Assembly (NCBI GenBank): GCA_016462625.1
Contig: JAEMSV010000030.1
Coordinates: forward strand, 1-42,120
Length of the DNA stretch: 42,120 bases
Direction: 5' to 3'
Origin: Solirubrobacteraceae bacterium
Lineage (GTDB): Bacteria; Actinomycetota; Thermoleophilia; Solirubrobacterales; Solirubrobacteraceae
Every line of letters begins with the position of its first letter. The first letter of the stretch is position 1. The notes beneath the pieces were generated by a model that was given only the letters and a program-made list of their open reading frames with translations, made no database searches and had not been told where the DNA came from. Positions 26,259 through 34,598 of the stretch are shown here, in pieces. The translations under genes and the position numbers were made by a program.

Positions 26259-27836
26259 GGGCAGCAGCTTCCCGGGATTGAGCACACCCGTGGGGTCGAG
26301 ATGCGCCTTCACGGCGCGTAGCAGCGCGACGCCCGCATCCCCGAGCTCGGCGGTCATCCACGGCGCGTGGTCTGCGCCGACGGCGTGGTGGTGGGTGATC
26401 GTCGCCCGCGCCTGCGCGAGCGCGTCGGTCGCGGCGCGCTTGGCTACCTGCCACTGCCCGATCGGATCGTCGGCGTCCTGCCGCGCGAGCACCGAGAAAT
26501 ACAGCGAGGCGCCTGCGGGGTAGACGTGCGACAGGTGGCAGGCCACGACCGGCGTCGCCCCGTCGAGCGCGCCGCGGACCCGCTCGCCGACCGTGGCTTG
26601 CAGGGCCTCGAGATCGCGCCAGCGCACCGCGGTCTCCAGGGTCTCGACCAGGAGCCCGGCGCCGAGGAGCTCATCGCGCAGCCGCGGCGCGCGGAACCGC
26701 CCGTGGCGCCAGGACTCTGCCGCCTCTTCACCCAGCGACACGGCCCCGGCAGCGCGCAGGAACGCAGTGGTGGCGTCTGCGCGGCGCGCGACGTCGTCGG
26801 CCGCGCCCTCCCAGCCGACGAGCATCAGGCATCCGTCCCCGGCCGCTTCACCCGCGGTGGCCACGCCGAGCGCGGTCTCGGTCTCGTCGGAGAGCCGCAA
26901 CAGGTCCGGGCGCGGTCCGTCCTGACCGATTGCCCGCACGAGGGCGACCCCCTCGGAGAAGCTCGCCACCCGCCAGCCCTCGTGGCGGCGCACCTTCGGA
27001 AGCGGTCTCACGCGCACGGTGACCTCCGTGATCACGCCGAATGCGCCCTCCGAGCCGAGCATCAGCTGCTTGAGGTCCGGGCCGGCCGCCGTGCCCGGGG
27101 CACGGCCGAGGTCGAGCACGCCGGCGGGGGTGACGGCACGCAGGTGCTCGACGAGTGCATCGAAGCGGCCCCAGCCGGTCGAGAGCTGACCCGAGGAGCG
27201 GGTCGCCGCGTATCCGCCGATGGTCGCGCGCTCGAAGCTCTGCGGGACGTGGCCCAGCGTGAACCCGTGCTCGGCGAGGAGCGCCTCGGCGCGGGGTCCG
27301 GTCACGCCGGCCTGCAGCGTCGCGGTCCGTGAGATGTCGTCGACCTCGACGAGCGCGTCCAGCCGCGCGAGGTCGAGCGCGACCACCGCGGCGAAGCGGG
27401 CGCGGACGGGGGACACGCCACCCACGACGGAGGTCCCGCCACCGAACGGCACGAGCGCGATTCCGTGCTGCACGCAGACGGCGCTGACTGCGGCGATCCC
27501 CGCCTCGTCGGCGGGGACGACCACCGCGTCGGGCGCCGCGAGCTCCGCACCCGTGCGGCGGCGGACGAGGTCGAGGTAGGACATCCCGTTCGCGTGGCCG
27601 GATCGCGCGGCGTCGTCGAGCAGCACGTGCTCGGCGCCCACGGCGTCGATCAACGCGGCGCGCGCGTCGTCGGCGAGCCGGCTTGGCGTGACCACCGGGA
27701 CGGGCGGGGCGGTGGCGCCGTCGGGATCGATGGAGAAGACCTGCGCGAGCAGCGCACGGACCCGCGGCGTGACCAGCGGCTCGGCGGGCGGCGCCGCCCA
27801 GGCGGAAGCGGGGTCGTCGGGGAGCGTGAAGTCCAT
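26256..27836 (-). CDS. FAD-binding oxidase, alkyldihydroxyacetonephosphate synthase-like
   Basis: A 526-aa flavoenzyme. The FAD-binding half contains PFGGGTSVVGGVSP and IGGYAATRSSGQLSTGWGRFD, and the C-terminal cap domain contains CHLSHVYPAGASLYFSV and ATITHHHAVGADHAPWM, which is close to the His-rich active-site segment of alkylglycerone-phosphate synthase. GlcD-type glycolate/lactate oxidases are the alternative. The divergent neighbour is a GlpD-like glycerol-3-phosphate dehydrogenase, which supplies dihydroxyacetone phosphate chemistry and supports the AGPS-like call. The ATG at 27834-27836 has TAACAT eight bases upstream inside an inverted repeat. Confidence 0.85.
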   Translation of the reverse strand: MDFTLPDDPASAWAAPPAEPLVTPRVRALLAQVFSIDPDGATAPPVPVVTPSRLADDARAALIDAVGAEHVLLDDAARSGHANGMSYLDLVRRRTGAELAAPDAVVVPADEAGIAAVSAVCVQHGIALVPFGGGTSVVGGVSPVRARFAAVVALDLARLDALVEVDDISRTATLQAGVTGPRAEALLAEHGFTLGHVPQSFERATIGGYAATRSSGQLSTGWGRFDALVEHLRAVTPAGVLDLGRAPGTAAGPDLKQLMLGSEGAFGVITEVTVRVRPLPKVRRHEGWRVASFSEGVALVRAIGQDGPRPDLLRLSDETETALGVATAGEAAGDGCLMLVGWEGAADDVARRADATTAFLRAAGAVSLGEEAAESWRHGRFRAPRLRDELLGAGLLVETLETAVRWRDLEALQATVGERVRGALDGATPVVACHLSHVYPAGASLYFSVLARQDADDPIGQWQVAKRAATDALAQARATITHHHAVGADHAPWMTAELGDAGVALLRAVKAHLDPTGVLNPGKLLP

Positions 27837-27842
27837 ACGAGA

Positions 27843-27875
27843 CGATGTTACAGTCTGCGCCCAGATGTCACATCG
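27843..27875. promoter_or_regulatory. Inverted repeat operator overlapping two divergent -10 boxes
   Basis: CGATGTTACA (27843-27852) and TGTCACATCG (27866-27875) are inverted repeats matching at 9 of 10 positions with a 13-bp spacer. Inside the left arm lie TAACAT (minus, eight bases before ATG 27836) and TACAGT (plus, 27849-27854, ten bases before ATG 27865). The right arm covers the plus-strand start codon and contains the palindrome GATGT-C-ACATC. The likely binder is the TetR protein encoded at 29415. Confidence 0.6.
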
Positions 27876-29418
27876 CTCCTCACACCTGAACGCCACGCAG
27901 CGCGCCGACGCGCTGACGGAGCTGCGCGACGGCGAGGCGCTCGACGTCCTCGTCATCGGTGGGGGCATCACCGGCGCCGGCGCCGCCCTCGACGCGGCCT
28001 CGCGCGGTCTGCGGGTCGGCCTGATCGAGCGGCGGGACCTCGCGTGGGGGACGAGCCGGTGGAGCTCGAAGCTCATCCACGGCGGGCTGCGCTACCTCGC
28101 CGGCGGCCACGTCGGGATCGCGATGGAGAGCGCCCGCGAGCGCGGGGTCCTGCTCGAGCGCACTGCGCCGCACCTGGTCCGCCCGCTGCGCCAGGTGATC
28201 CCGCTCACGCCGGTCGTCCCGCGCGGGATCGAGCGGCGCGCGGCCGTCGGCCTGCACCTCGGCGATGGGCTGCGCCGCGCCGCCGGCACGTCGTCGCGCG
28301 AGCTGCCCCGGGTGCGTCACGTCGACGCCTCCGCCATGCGCGACATCGCCCCGGGTGTGCGCCGCGGCGGGCTCCGCGGCGGCCTGGTGGCCTGGGACGC
28401 GCAGGTCGAGGACGACGCGCGTCTGGTCGTCGCCATCGCGCGGACCGCGGCCGCCCACGGCGCGCAGGTCGCGACGCACTGCGGCGCGGTCGAGGCCCGG
28501 CCCGGCGGCGCGACGGTGCGCGACGAGCGCACGGGGGAGACCTTCGACGTCCGTGCCCGTGCCGTGATCAACGCCACGGGCGTCTGGACCCCGGAGCTCA
28601 CGCCCGGTCTCCAGGTCCGTCCGAGCCGCGGCAGTCACCTGGTGGTCTCGCTCGCGCGGCTTGGTGGCCTCGCCGGCATCCTCAGTGTTCCCGTGCCCGG
28701 GGATCCCACCCGCTTCGTGTTCGCGATCCCGCAGCGGTCGGGCCTCGCGTACGTCGGCATCACCGACGAGCCGATCACCGGCCCGCTGCCCGACGTGCCG
28801 CAGGCTCCGGACCACGACGTCGCGTTCCTGCTCGAGACGCTGTCCTCCGCGCTCGAGGAGCCGCTGACCGACGCCGACGTGCTCGGGACCTACGCGGGCT
28901 TCCGTCCGCTCGTCGAGGGCGACGGCGACACCCGCACCGCGGACCTGTCACGGGAGCACGTCGTGCAGACGGGCACCGGCGGGTTGGTCACCGTCGTCGG
29001 CGGGAAACTGACGACCTACCGGCAGATGGCCGAGGACGCCGTGGACGCCGCGGTCGCCGCGGGCGGGCTGGTCGCGCGACTCTGCAGGACGACCGACGTC
29101 CCACTCGTCGGCGCGGCCCCGCGCCCCGCGCTCGCGGCCGTTCCGGCACCCGCGCGGCTCGTCGATCGCCACGGCATCGAGGCGCCCGACGTGCTGGCCC
29201 TCGCGGACGGCGACCCGGAGCTGCTCGCGCCCCTGGCGCCTGGGCTCGACGTGCTGCGAGCCGAAGTCATCCACGCCGTGCGGGCGGAGGGCGCGCTCGA
29301 CGCCGACGACGTCCTGGACCGCCGCACCCGGATCGGGCTTGTCCCGGCCCGGCGCGAGCAGGTCCTGCCCGCCGTCGAGGCGCTCGTCGCCGCCAGCCGC
29401 GAGGCGCGGGTCGGATGA
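27865..29418 (+). CDS. glpD: Glycerol-3-phosphate dehydrogenase/oxidase (GlpD-like)
   Basis: A 517-aa flavoprotein that oxidises sn-glycerol-3-phosphate to dihydroxyacetone phosphate. The dinucleotide-binding motif is VLVIGGGITGAGAALDAASRGLRVGL near residue 28, followed by the GlpD block WGTSRWSSKLIHGGLRYLAGG and later PSRGSHLVV, GLAYVGITDEPI, TYAGFRPLV and GGKLTTYRQMAEDAVD. Length matches GlpD. Its start sits in a 28-bp divergent gap with no Shine-Dalgarno. The stop overlaps the TetR ATG (ATGA), so the regulator is translated with it. Symbol by family similarity only. Confidence 0.88.
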   Translation: MSHRSSHLNATQRADALTELRDGEALDVLVIGGGITGAGAALDAASRGLRVGLIERRDLAWGTSRWSSKLIHGGLRYLAGGHVGIAMESARERGVLLERTAPHLVRPLRQVIPLTPVVPRGIERRAAVGLHLGDGLRRAAGTSSRELPRVRHVDASAMRDIAPGVRRGGLRGGLVAWDAQVEDDARLVVAIARTAAAHGAQVATHCGAVEARPGGATVRDERTGETFDVRARAVINATGVWTPELTPGLQVRPSRGSHLVVSLARLGGLAGILSVPVPGDPTRFVFAIPQRSGLAYVGITDEPITGPLPDVPQAPDHDVAFLLETLSSALEEPLTDADVLGTYAGFRPLVEGDGDTRTADLSREHVVQTGTGGLVTVVGGKLTTYRQMAEDAVDAAVAAGGLVARLCRTTDVPLVGAAPRPALAAVPAPARLVDRHGIEAPDVLALADGDPELLAPLAPGLDVLRAEVIHAVRAEGALDADDVLDRRTRIGLVPARREQVLPAVEALVAASREARVG

Positions 29419-29969
29419 CCGACGTCACGACGCAGGCGATCCTCGACGCCACCCGCTCGTCGGTCCTCGACTTCGGCGTCCGCCGCACGACCCTCACGGA
29501 CATCGCGCGGCGCGCGGGGGTGAGCCGGATGACGGTCTACCGGCGCTACCCGGACGTCGACGCCGTCCTGCGCGACCTCATGACGCGCGAGTTCGGCGCC
29601 ACGCTGGAGGAGACGGCGCTGGCCGCACAGGCGGCGGGCAACGATGGGCGTGAGCGCATCTCCCGCCAGGTCGTCGCCGGGGTCGGCGCGCTGCGCGCGC
29701 ACCCGCTGCTGCGCAAGGTCGTCGAGGCCGAGCCCGAGCTGCTGCTGCCCTACGTGCTCGGCCACCTGGGCGCGTCGCAGCGCCACGCGCTCGTGCTCCT
29801 CACGGCGGCCGTCGCGGCCGGTCAGGCCGACGGATCGGTGCGCGAAGGCGACCCCGAGCGGATCGCCCGGAGCCTCCTGCTCGTCGCCCAGTCGTTCCTG
29901 TTCTCCGACGAGCAGGCCGGGCTCGACGCCGAGCTCGAGCGGATCGCCGACGGCATCCTCTCCGCCTGA
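29415..29969 (+). CDS. TetR/AcrR family regulator
   Basis: A 184-aa regulator. The N-terminal helix-turn-helix is RRTTLTDIARRAGVSRMTVYRRYPDVDAVLRDLM. The ligand-binding half is helical (VEAEPELLLPYVLGHLGASQ, ARSLLLVAQSFLFS). Translationally coupled to the GlpD-like gene. It is the most likely protein to bind the inverted repeat at 27843-27875 and so to control both divergent genes. The ligand may be an acyl-CoA or glycerophosphate compound; this is a guess from context. Confidence 0.9.
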   Translation: MTDVTTQAILDATRSSVLDFGVRRTTLTDIARRAGVSRMTVYRRYPDVDAVLRDLMTREFGATLEETALAAQAAGNDGRERISRQVVAGVGALRAHPLLRKVVEAEPELLLPYVLGHLGASQRHALVLLTAAVAAGQADGSVREGDPERIARSLLLVAQSFLFSDEQAGLDAELERIADGILSA

Positions 29970-29978
29970 GTGCGGATG

Positions 29979-29994
29979 TCGGCCGCGCGGCCGA
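29979..29994. terminator. 16-bp palindrome after the TetR gene
   Basis: TCGGCCGCGCGGCCGA is a perfect palindrome ten bases after the TetR stop and eleven bases before the channel gene start. It could terminate the upstream message or serve as an operator for the channel gene. Confidence 0.4.
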
Positions 29995-30004
29995 ATACCC
30001 ACTC

Positions 30005-31918
30005 GTGAGCACGATTTCCCCAGCCCCGCCGCAGCGGGCGAGCCTGCGCGCCCGGCTCCGGTACCGATTCGACACCTCGATGGCCCGCGGGCCATCCGCG
30101 CTGATCGGGTACCTGGGCCTGGCGACGGTCGTGCTGGTCGTGCTCTTCGGCGTGATCGTCGTGCTCGCGAGCCTCGGGCCGACCGAGAACGCCACGCATG
30201 CCCTCTACAACGCGCTGCTGCACGTCATCGACGCCGGCACCATCGGCGGGGACGACACGAGCAGCCCGGCCTTCATCGGCCTCCAGCTGCTCCTGACGTT
30301 CGGCGGCATCATCATCTTCAGCGCCTTCATCGGCGTGCTCGCGACGAGCGTCGACGCGCAGCTCCAAGAGCTGCGCAAGGGCCGCTCGCTCGTCCTCGAG
30401 CGGGATCACACGCTGATTCTGGGCTGGTCGGACACGATCTTCACGGTCCTCTCCGAGCTCGCGATCGCCAACGAGAACGAGCGCAACCCGTCCATCGTCA
30501 TCCTGGCCGAGCAGGACAAGGTCGAGATGGAGGACGCGATCCGGGACAAGGTCGACGACCTGCGAGGCACCCGCGTGATCTGCCGGACGGGCAGCTCGAT
30601 CGACCTGCGGGATCTGGCGATCGCCAACCCGCAGGAGGCGCGCTCGATCATCGTCCTCTCCCCGGATGAGCCGGAGCCGGATGCGAGCGTCATCAAGACG
30701 ATCCTCGCCCTCACCCGCGGCCCAGGCCGGCGCGAGGAGCCGTACCACATCGTCGCCGAGATCCAGGACGCGAAGAACCTCGAGGCGGCGCGGCTCGTGG
30801 CCGGGGACGAGGCCGTCCTCGTCGACAAGAGCGAGACGATCGCGCGGATCATCGTGCAGACCGCCCGGCAGTCCGGAGCGGCCGCCGTCTACACCGAGCT
30901 CCTCGACTTCGACGGCGACGAGGTCTACTTTCACCAAGACCCGTCGCTCGTCGGCAAGACGTACGGCGAGGCGCTGCTCGCCTACGAGAACTGCGCCGTC
31001 ATCGGCATCCACGGCGCCAACGGCAGCAGCGGGCTGAATCCGCCGGTCGACACCGTGCTTCCCGACGGTGCGTCGATCATCGCGATCGCCGAAGACGATT
31101 CGCACCTGGCCTCGGCGACCGCGGCCGTCGGCGTCGTCGACCACGCAGCGATCGTCGACGGCGCGGCGATCGCTCCGGTCCCGACGCACGCGCTCATCCT
31201 CGGCATCAACAGCCGCACCCCGACCGTGATCGGCGAGCTCGACGAGTACGTCGAGGCCGGCTCGACCGTGCTGGTCGTCGCCGACCGCGATGTCGACGGC
31301 GAGGAGCTGCGCGCGAAGATCGGGCCGCTGCAGCACCTGACCGTCGACGTCCAGCGGGGCCCGACCACGGAGCGGGCGACGCTCGACGCACTCGACGTCC
31401 CGCGCTTCGACCACACGATCGTCATGTGCTACTCCGACGACCTCGATCCGCAGCGTGCCGACGCGCGGACGCTGGTCACCCTGCTGCACCTGCGCGACAT
31501 CGCCGACAAGACCGGCCGCAGCTGCGCGGTCGTCAGCGAGATGCTCGACGACCGCAACCGCGAGCTCGCCCAGGTCACGAAGGTCGACGACGTCATCGTC
31601 AGCGACCAGGTCATCAGCCTGCTGCTCACGCAGATCTCCGAGAACCGGCACCTGTCAGACGTGTTCACCGAGCTCTTCAACGCCGAGGGGTCAGAGGTCT
31701 ACCTCCGTGCGGCTGAGGCCTACGTCGCGCCCGGCGCCACCACGACGTTCGCCACGTTCGTCGCCGCGGCCGCCGGCCGGGGCGAGACCGCGATCGGCTA
31801 CCGCCACGCCGAGCGCGGCAACGGCGCCCCGGCAGATGGCGTGCTGGTCAACCCCTTGAAGTCCCTGTCCCTGACGGTGCGCCCCGGCGACCGTCTCATC
31901 GTCCTCGCGGAGTCCTGA
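30005..31918 (+). CDS. CASTOR/POLLUX-type ion channel protein
   Basis: A 637-aa protein of the CASTOR/POLLUX/SYM8 family. Two hydrophobic helices (about 36-58 and 95-115) flank a pore-like region containing TGTIGGDD-like residues (DAGTIGGDDTSS). Two tandem RCK/TrkA-N-like nucleotide-binding regions follow: DHTLILGWSDTIFTVLSELA near residue 133 and HALILGINSRTPTVIGELDEY near 395. Plant relatives are nuclear-envelope cation channels; bacterial members are uncharacterised membrane channels, probably gated by ligand binding to the RCK domains. GTG start; no clear Shine-Dalgarno. The next gene begins five bases after its stop and may be co-transcribed. Confidence 0.87.
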   Translation: MSTISPAPPQRASLRARLRYRFDTSMARGPSALIGYLGLATVVLVVLFGVIVVLASLGPTENATHALYNALLHVIDAGTIGGDDTSSPAFIGLQLLLTFGGIIIFSAFIGVLATSVDAQLQELRKGRSLVLERDHTLILGWSDTIFTVLSELAIANENERNPSIVILAEQDKVEMEDAIRDKVDDLRGTRVICRTGSSIDLRDLAIANPQEARSIIVLSPDEPEPDASVIKTILALTRGPGRREEPYHIVAEIQDAKNLEAARLVAGDEAVLVDKSETIARIIVQTARQSGAAAVYTELLDFDGDEVYFHQDPSLVGKTYGEALLAYENCAVIGIHGANGSSGLNPPVDTVLPDGASIIAIAEDDSHLASATAAVGVVDHAAIVDGAAIAPVPTHALILGINSRTPTVIGELDEYVEAGSTVLVVADRDVDGEELRAKIGPLQHLTVDVQRGPTTERATLDALDVPRFDHTIVMCYSDDLDPQRADARTLVTLLHLRDIADKTGRSCAVVSEMLDDRNRELAQVTKVDDVIVSDQVISLLLTQISENRHLSDVFTELFNAEGSEVYLRAAEAYVAPGATTTFATFVAAAAGRGETAIGYRHAERGNGAPADGVLVNPLKSLSLTVRPGDRLIVLAES

Positions 31919-31923
31919 ATCTG

Positions 31924-33693
31924 ATGCTCATCGCCGGTGCCGTCCTGCTCGTGGCGGCCATCGCCGCCTGGTTCTATGCCCGGCACGAACGCAAGAAGGA
32001 ACGTCGCGCGGTCGCCACGGAGACCGTGACCTGCGCCGACGCGTCCGCGCTTGCGAAGAGCGTCGCCGACGAGGTCGGGGGCGGGAACTTCCACCAGCGC
32101 TGCGAGATCGTGGGCGCGGCGACGGCGGTCGACGGCGGGGTCGAGAAGGCCCCGGAATCCGGCGTCGAGGCCGTCTGGCACCGCACGACCGTCACGCACA
32201 AGTACTGGGAGATGGAGTCCTCGACGACCGACGGCAAGACCACGCGTCGCCGGGTCGAGCGCGAGGAGACCGTCTCGGACGAGACCTCGGAGGTGCCGTT
32301 CGCCGTCACCGACGCGACCGGCAGTGTCCGGGTCGTGCCGTCCGCCGCGGACATCGACCGGCCCGAGCAGGTGGCCGACCGCTTCGAGCGTGGGGAATCG
32401 ATGGACAGCGGAGGGATCCTGGGCGCGCTGCTGCGCTCGGGTTCGGACTCGGGCACGGTCGGCTTCCAGCACGAGGAGTGGGCGATCCGCCCGGGCACGC
32501 AGCTCTACGTCCAGGGTGAGCTGTCCGACCGCGACGGCGAGCTGACCTTCGATGAGCCGAAGGACAAGGGGTCGTTCCTCGTCTCGACCCGCTCGGAGGA
32601 GGAGCTCGTCGCGGGTCACCGGCGCAATGCCCGGTTCGCGACGATCGCGTGGGTGGTCGCGCTGGTGCTGGGCATCGTCCTCCTCGGTGCGGGCGTGGCC
32701 ACGGCCGCGACGGTCCCGGCGTCGGTGCCCACGGCCACGCTCGCGACGACGACGCAGGCCACGGTCGTCGGCGCTGCTGTGGGCTACACGGCCTGGAGCG
32801 AGGCGACCCCCGCGGGCTTCGCGCTGGTCGTCTCCTCGCCGGAGGGGATCGTCACGCGGCCGGCCGTCCCGACCCGCAAGGTCCCGTTCGATCTCGACCT
32901 CGGCGTCGGCGCCGCCGGCCCGGTCGCCGCGTACTCCCGCTGCGCGGTCGAGCCGCAGCGCATCGGCGGCGCGAACGCCACGGCTCCGAACTACGCGACC
33001 GGCCGCGGCTGCCGCCTGTACACGTTCGATCTGAAGACCGGCGCCGAGCGCAAGCTGGCGAAGACCGCGGGCACGACATCGGAGGTCCTGCCATCGGTCT
33101 CCGGGAACAAGGTCGCGTTCGTCGCGGTCAAGGCGAACCGGACCGCATCGGTCCGCGTCCGCGACACCAAGACGAGGAAGACGGTCGTGGTCGATCGGGG
33201 CGTGTGGCGCGCCGGCACCGCATCGGTCGCGGGCGGCCCCGCGTCCCTCGACACCGACGGCACGCACGTCGCCGTCGTGTGGCGTTACGAGGACCGCGAG
33301 TTCCACGATTTCAACGCCGTCCTGAACGTCGCTTCGGCGAGCGGCCGCACGAAGGCCCACCAGGTCAGCTACGGCGTCAACAACGACGAATGCAACTACG
33401 ACAGCGTGCTCGCACCCACCGTCACCGGGGGACGCGTCACGTACCTCGAGACCGACGGCGAAGTCTGGATGGCCGAGCGCGTCTCGGCCTCATCGCCAGG
33501 GGCCCAGACGTACGGTCCCGCGGTCTTCGGCGGGGCTCCTGTCGTCGTGACCTCGGCTGCGCAGGACGGCAACCGGCTCGTCGTCGCGCAGACGGCGACC
33601 ACGCTCGGCCACCCGGCCGGCACGACGACCGTCGCGACCTTCGACGCGACCGCCTACGGCATCGCGCGCCCGCCGGTCCCGTTCACCTGCTGA
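31924..33693 (+). CDS. GIDE-domain membrane protein fused to a secreted repeat domain
   Basis: A 589-aa protein. Residues 1-20 are a membrane helix. Residues 35-225 (LAKSVADEVGGGNFHQRCEI, ESGVEAVWHRTTVTHKYWEM, PGTQLYVQGELSDRDG) match the bacterial GIDE/BAM-like domain known from MUL1-type E3 ligases. No RING finger is present. A second membrane helix is at 241-262 and ends AGVATA/ATVPAS, which also reads as a signal-peptidase site. Residues 265-589 form an extracellular region of repeated beta-strand segments with four cysteines. Bacterial GIDE proteins normally end after the second helix, so this is a fusion. Confidence 0.8.
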   Translation: MLIAGAVLLVAAIAAWFYARHERKKERRAVATETVTCADASALAKSVADEVGGGNFHQRCEIVGAATAVDGGVEKAPESGVEAVWHRTTVTHKYWEMESSTTDGKTTRRRVEREETVSDETSEVPFAVTDATGSVRVVPSAADIDRPEQVADRFERGESMDSGGILGALLRSGSDSGTVGFQHEEWAIRPGTQLYVQGELSDRDGELTFDEPKDKGSFLVSTRSEEELVAGHRRNARFATIAWVVALVLGIVLLGAGVATAATVPASVPTATLATTTQATVVGAAVGYTAWSEATPAGFALVVSSPEGIVTRPAVPTRKVPFDLDLGVGAAGPVAAYSRCAVEPQRIGGANATAPNYATGRGCRLYTFDLKTGAERKLAKTAGTTSEVLPSVSGNKVAFVAVKANRTASVRVRDTKTRKTVVVDRGVWRAGTASVAGGPASLDTDGTHVAVVWRYEDREFHDFNAVLNVASASGRTKAHQVSYGVNNDECNYDSVLAPTVTGGRVTYLETDGEVWMAERVSASSPGAQTYGPAVFGGAPVVVTSAAQDGNRLVVAQTATTLGHPAGTTTVATFDATAYGIARPPVPFTC

Positions 33694-33696
33694 GGC

Positions 33697-34035
33697 CTAG
33701 TCCTGGCGCCGCGGGTCGAGCGAGAGGTCGGGCACCGGCCGCGTCGTCTGGCTGACGTGGTGGATCTCCACCTCGCTCGGCGCGGCGAGGAGCGCCGTGA
33801 CCGCATCGCTGTAGCGCCCGTACGCGGCGCTCTCGTAGTGCGCGCTGACGGCGTCCTCGTCGGCCCACGTCATCACCAGGGCGAACGTGTCGGGCGCGCC
33901 GATCTCCGCGTACGCCACGGCGCCCAGGTTGCCCGGCGCCGACGTGGTCTCGCGGACGTGATCGGCGAGCAGCGCCGCGAGCTGCTCGGCCTGTCCAGGA
34001 CGCCCGTGGATCCGCGCGTGCAGGACGACCGTCAT
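33697..34035 (-). CDS. ABM-domain protein (second type)
   Basis: A 112-aa antibiotic biosynthesis monooxygenase-fold protein: MTVVLHARIHGRPGQAEQLA, LADHVRETTSAPGNLGAVAY and TFALVMTWADEDAVSAHYES fit the YgiN/HmoA-like alpha-beta barrel. It is only distantly similar to the 4424-4747 ABM protein. The start codon overlaps the stop of the cyclic-nucleotide-binding gene by one base (TGATG), so the two are co-translated. It could be a quinone-type monooxygenase, but no catalytic residue is diagnostic. Convergent with the GIDE fusion gene, three bases apart. Confidence 0.85.
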   Translation of the reverse strand: MTVVLHARIHGRPGQAEQLAALLADHVRETTSAPGNLGAVAYAEIGAPDTFALVMTWADEDAVSAHYESAAYGRYSDAVTALLAAPSEVEIHHVSQTTRPVPDLSLDPRRQD

Positions 34036-34427
34036 CAGGCCTCGGCGCTGCGGCGCGCGACGAGCTCGCGCAGCGCCTCGACGGCTTCGGGCGTCGTCTT
34101 GCGGAGCTTCTTGATGTCCCAGCCGGTCAGCGTGATGAGCAGCATCGGCGTCTCGGCGGTGACGGTCGCGTTGCGCTGGCTGCGCTCGAGGACGCCCATC
34201 TCGCCGATGACATCACCGGCGCCGAGCTCGGCGATGCGCTCGCCGCCGCGCTCGACCTTGGCCGTGCCCTCCTCGATGGCGAGGAGGTCGTAGGAGTAGT
34301 CGCCCTCGCGCACCAGCTCCTTGCCCGCCGGAACCGAGACCTCTGCGGCGAGCGCAGCGATGTGGCCCAGCGCGTCGTCGCCGAGATCGGCGAAGACCGG
34401 GATCCGCTTCAGGCGTCCTGCGTCCAT
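34035..34427 (-). CDS. Cyclic nucleotide-binding domain protein
   Basis: A 130-aa protein made almost entirely of one cNMP-binding (Crp-like) beta-roll: MDAGRLKRIPVFADLGDDAL, VPAGKELVREGDYSYDLLAI, LGAGDVIGEMGVLERSQRNATVTAET. The phosphate-binding cassette is degenerate but recognisable at GDVIGEMGVLERSQRNATV. There is no DNA-binding helix-turn-helix, so it is not a Crp-type regulator; it may be a stand-alone sensor. ATG 34425-34427 has GGAGGAGCAGGA upstream. It leads a two-gene operon with the ABM protein. Confidence 0.88.
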   Translation of the reverse strand: MDAGRLKRIPVFADLGDDALGHIAALAAEVSVPAGKELVREGDYSYDLLAIEEGTAKVERGGERIAELGAGDVIGEMGVLERSQRNATVTAETPMLLITLTGWDIKKLRKTTPEAVEALRELVARRSAEA

Positions 34428-34464
34428 TCCTGCTCCTCCACTCGATGACCTCGTCCCATCCTGT

Positions 34465-34484
34465 CGCATCGGGGCGACGATGCG
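34465..34484. repeat. 7-bp inverted repeat upstream of the cNMP-binding gene
   Basis: CGCATCG (34465-34471) and CGATGCG (34478-34484) with a 6-nt loop, in the divergent gap about 40 bases from the cNMP gene start. Confidence 0.35.
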
Positions 34485-34537
34485 GGAGAAGTCTCGGCCC
34501 GGGCATAGGCCGAATTCCGCGGCAACATCACTCTGAG

Positions 34538-34587
34538 TGTCGGTGTCGGTGTCGTCTGACGACACGCGACATCAGATGCGTTGTCGC
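34538..34587. promoter_or_regulatory. Clustered TGTCG/CGACA boxes with a 17-bp palindrome
   Basis: TGTCG occurs at 34538, 34544 and 34550 with exact 6-bp spacing. The inverted CGACA occurs at 34560 and 34567, and TGTCG again at 34582. The cluster contains the perfect palindrome GTGTCGTC-T-GACGACAC (34549-34565) and GCGACA-N10-TGTCGC (34566-34587). It lies directly upstream of the MpaB-type gene and probably is a multi-site operator. Confidence 0.6.
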
Positions 34588-34598
34588 ACCTTATGGGC

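Noticed and set aside
27465..29969. An 834-codon plus-strand open frame
   Set aside because: Its last part is the TetR gene in frame; the upstream portion is out-of-frame reading of the GlpD-like gene and antisense of the flavoenzyme.
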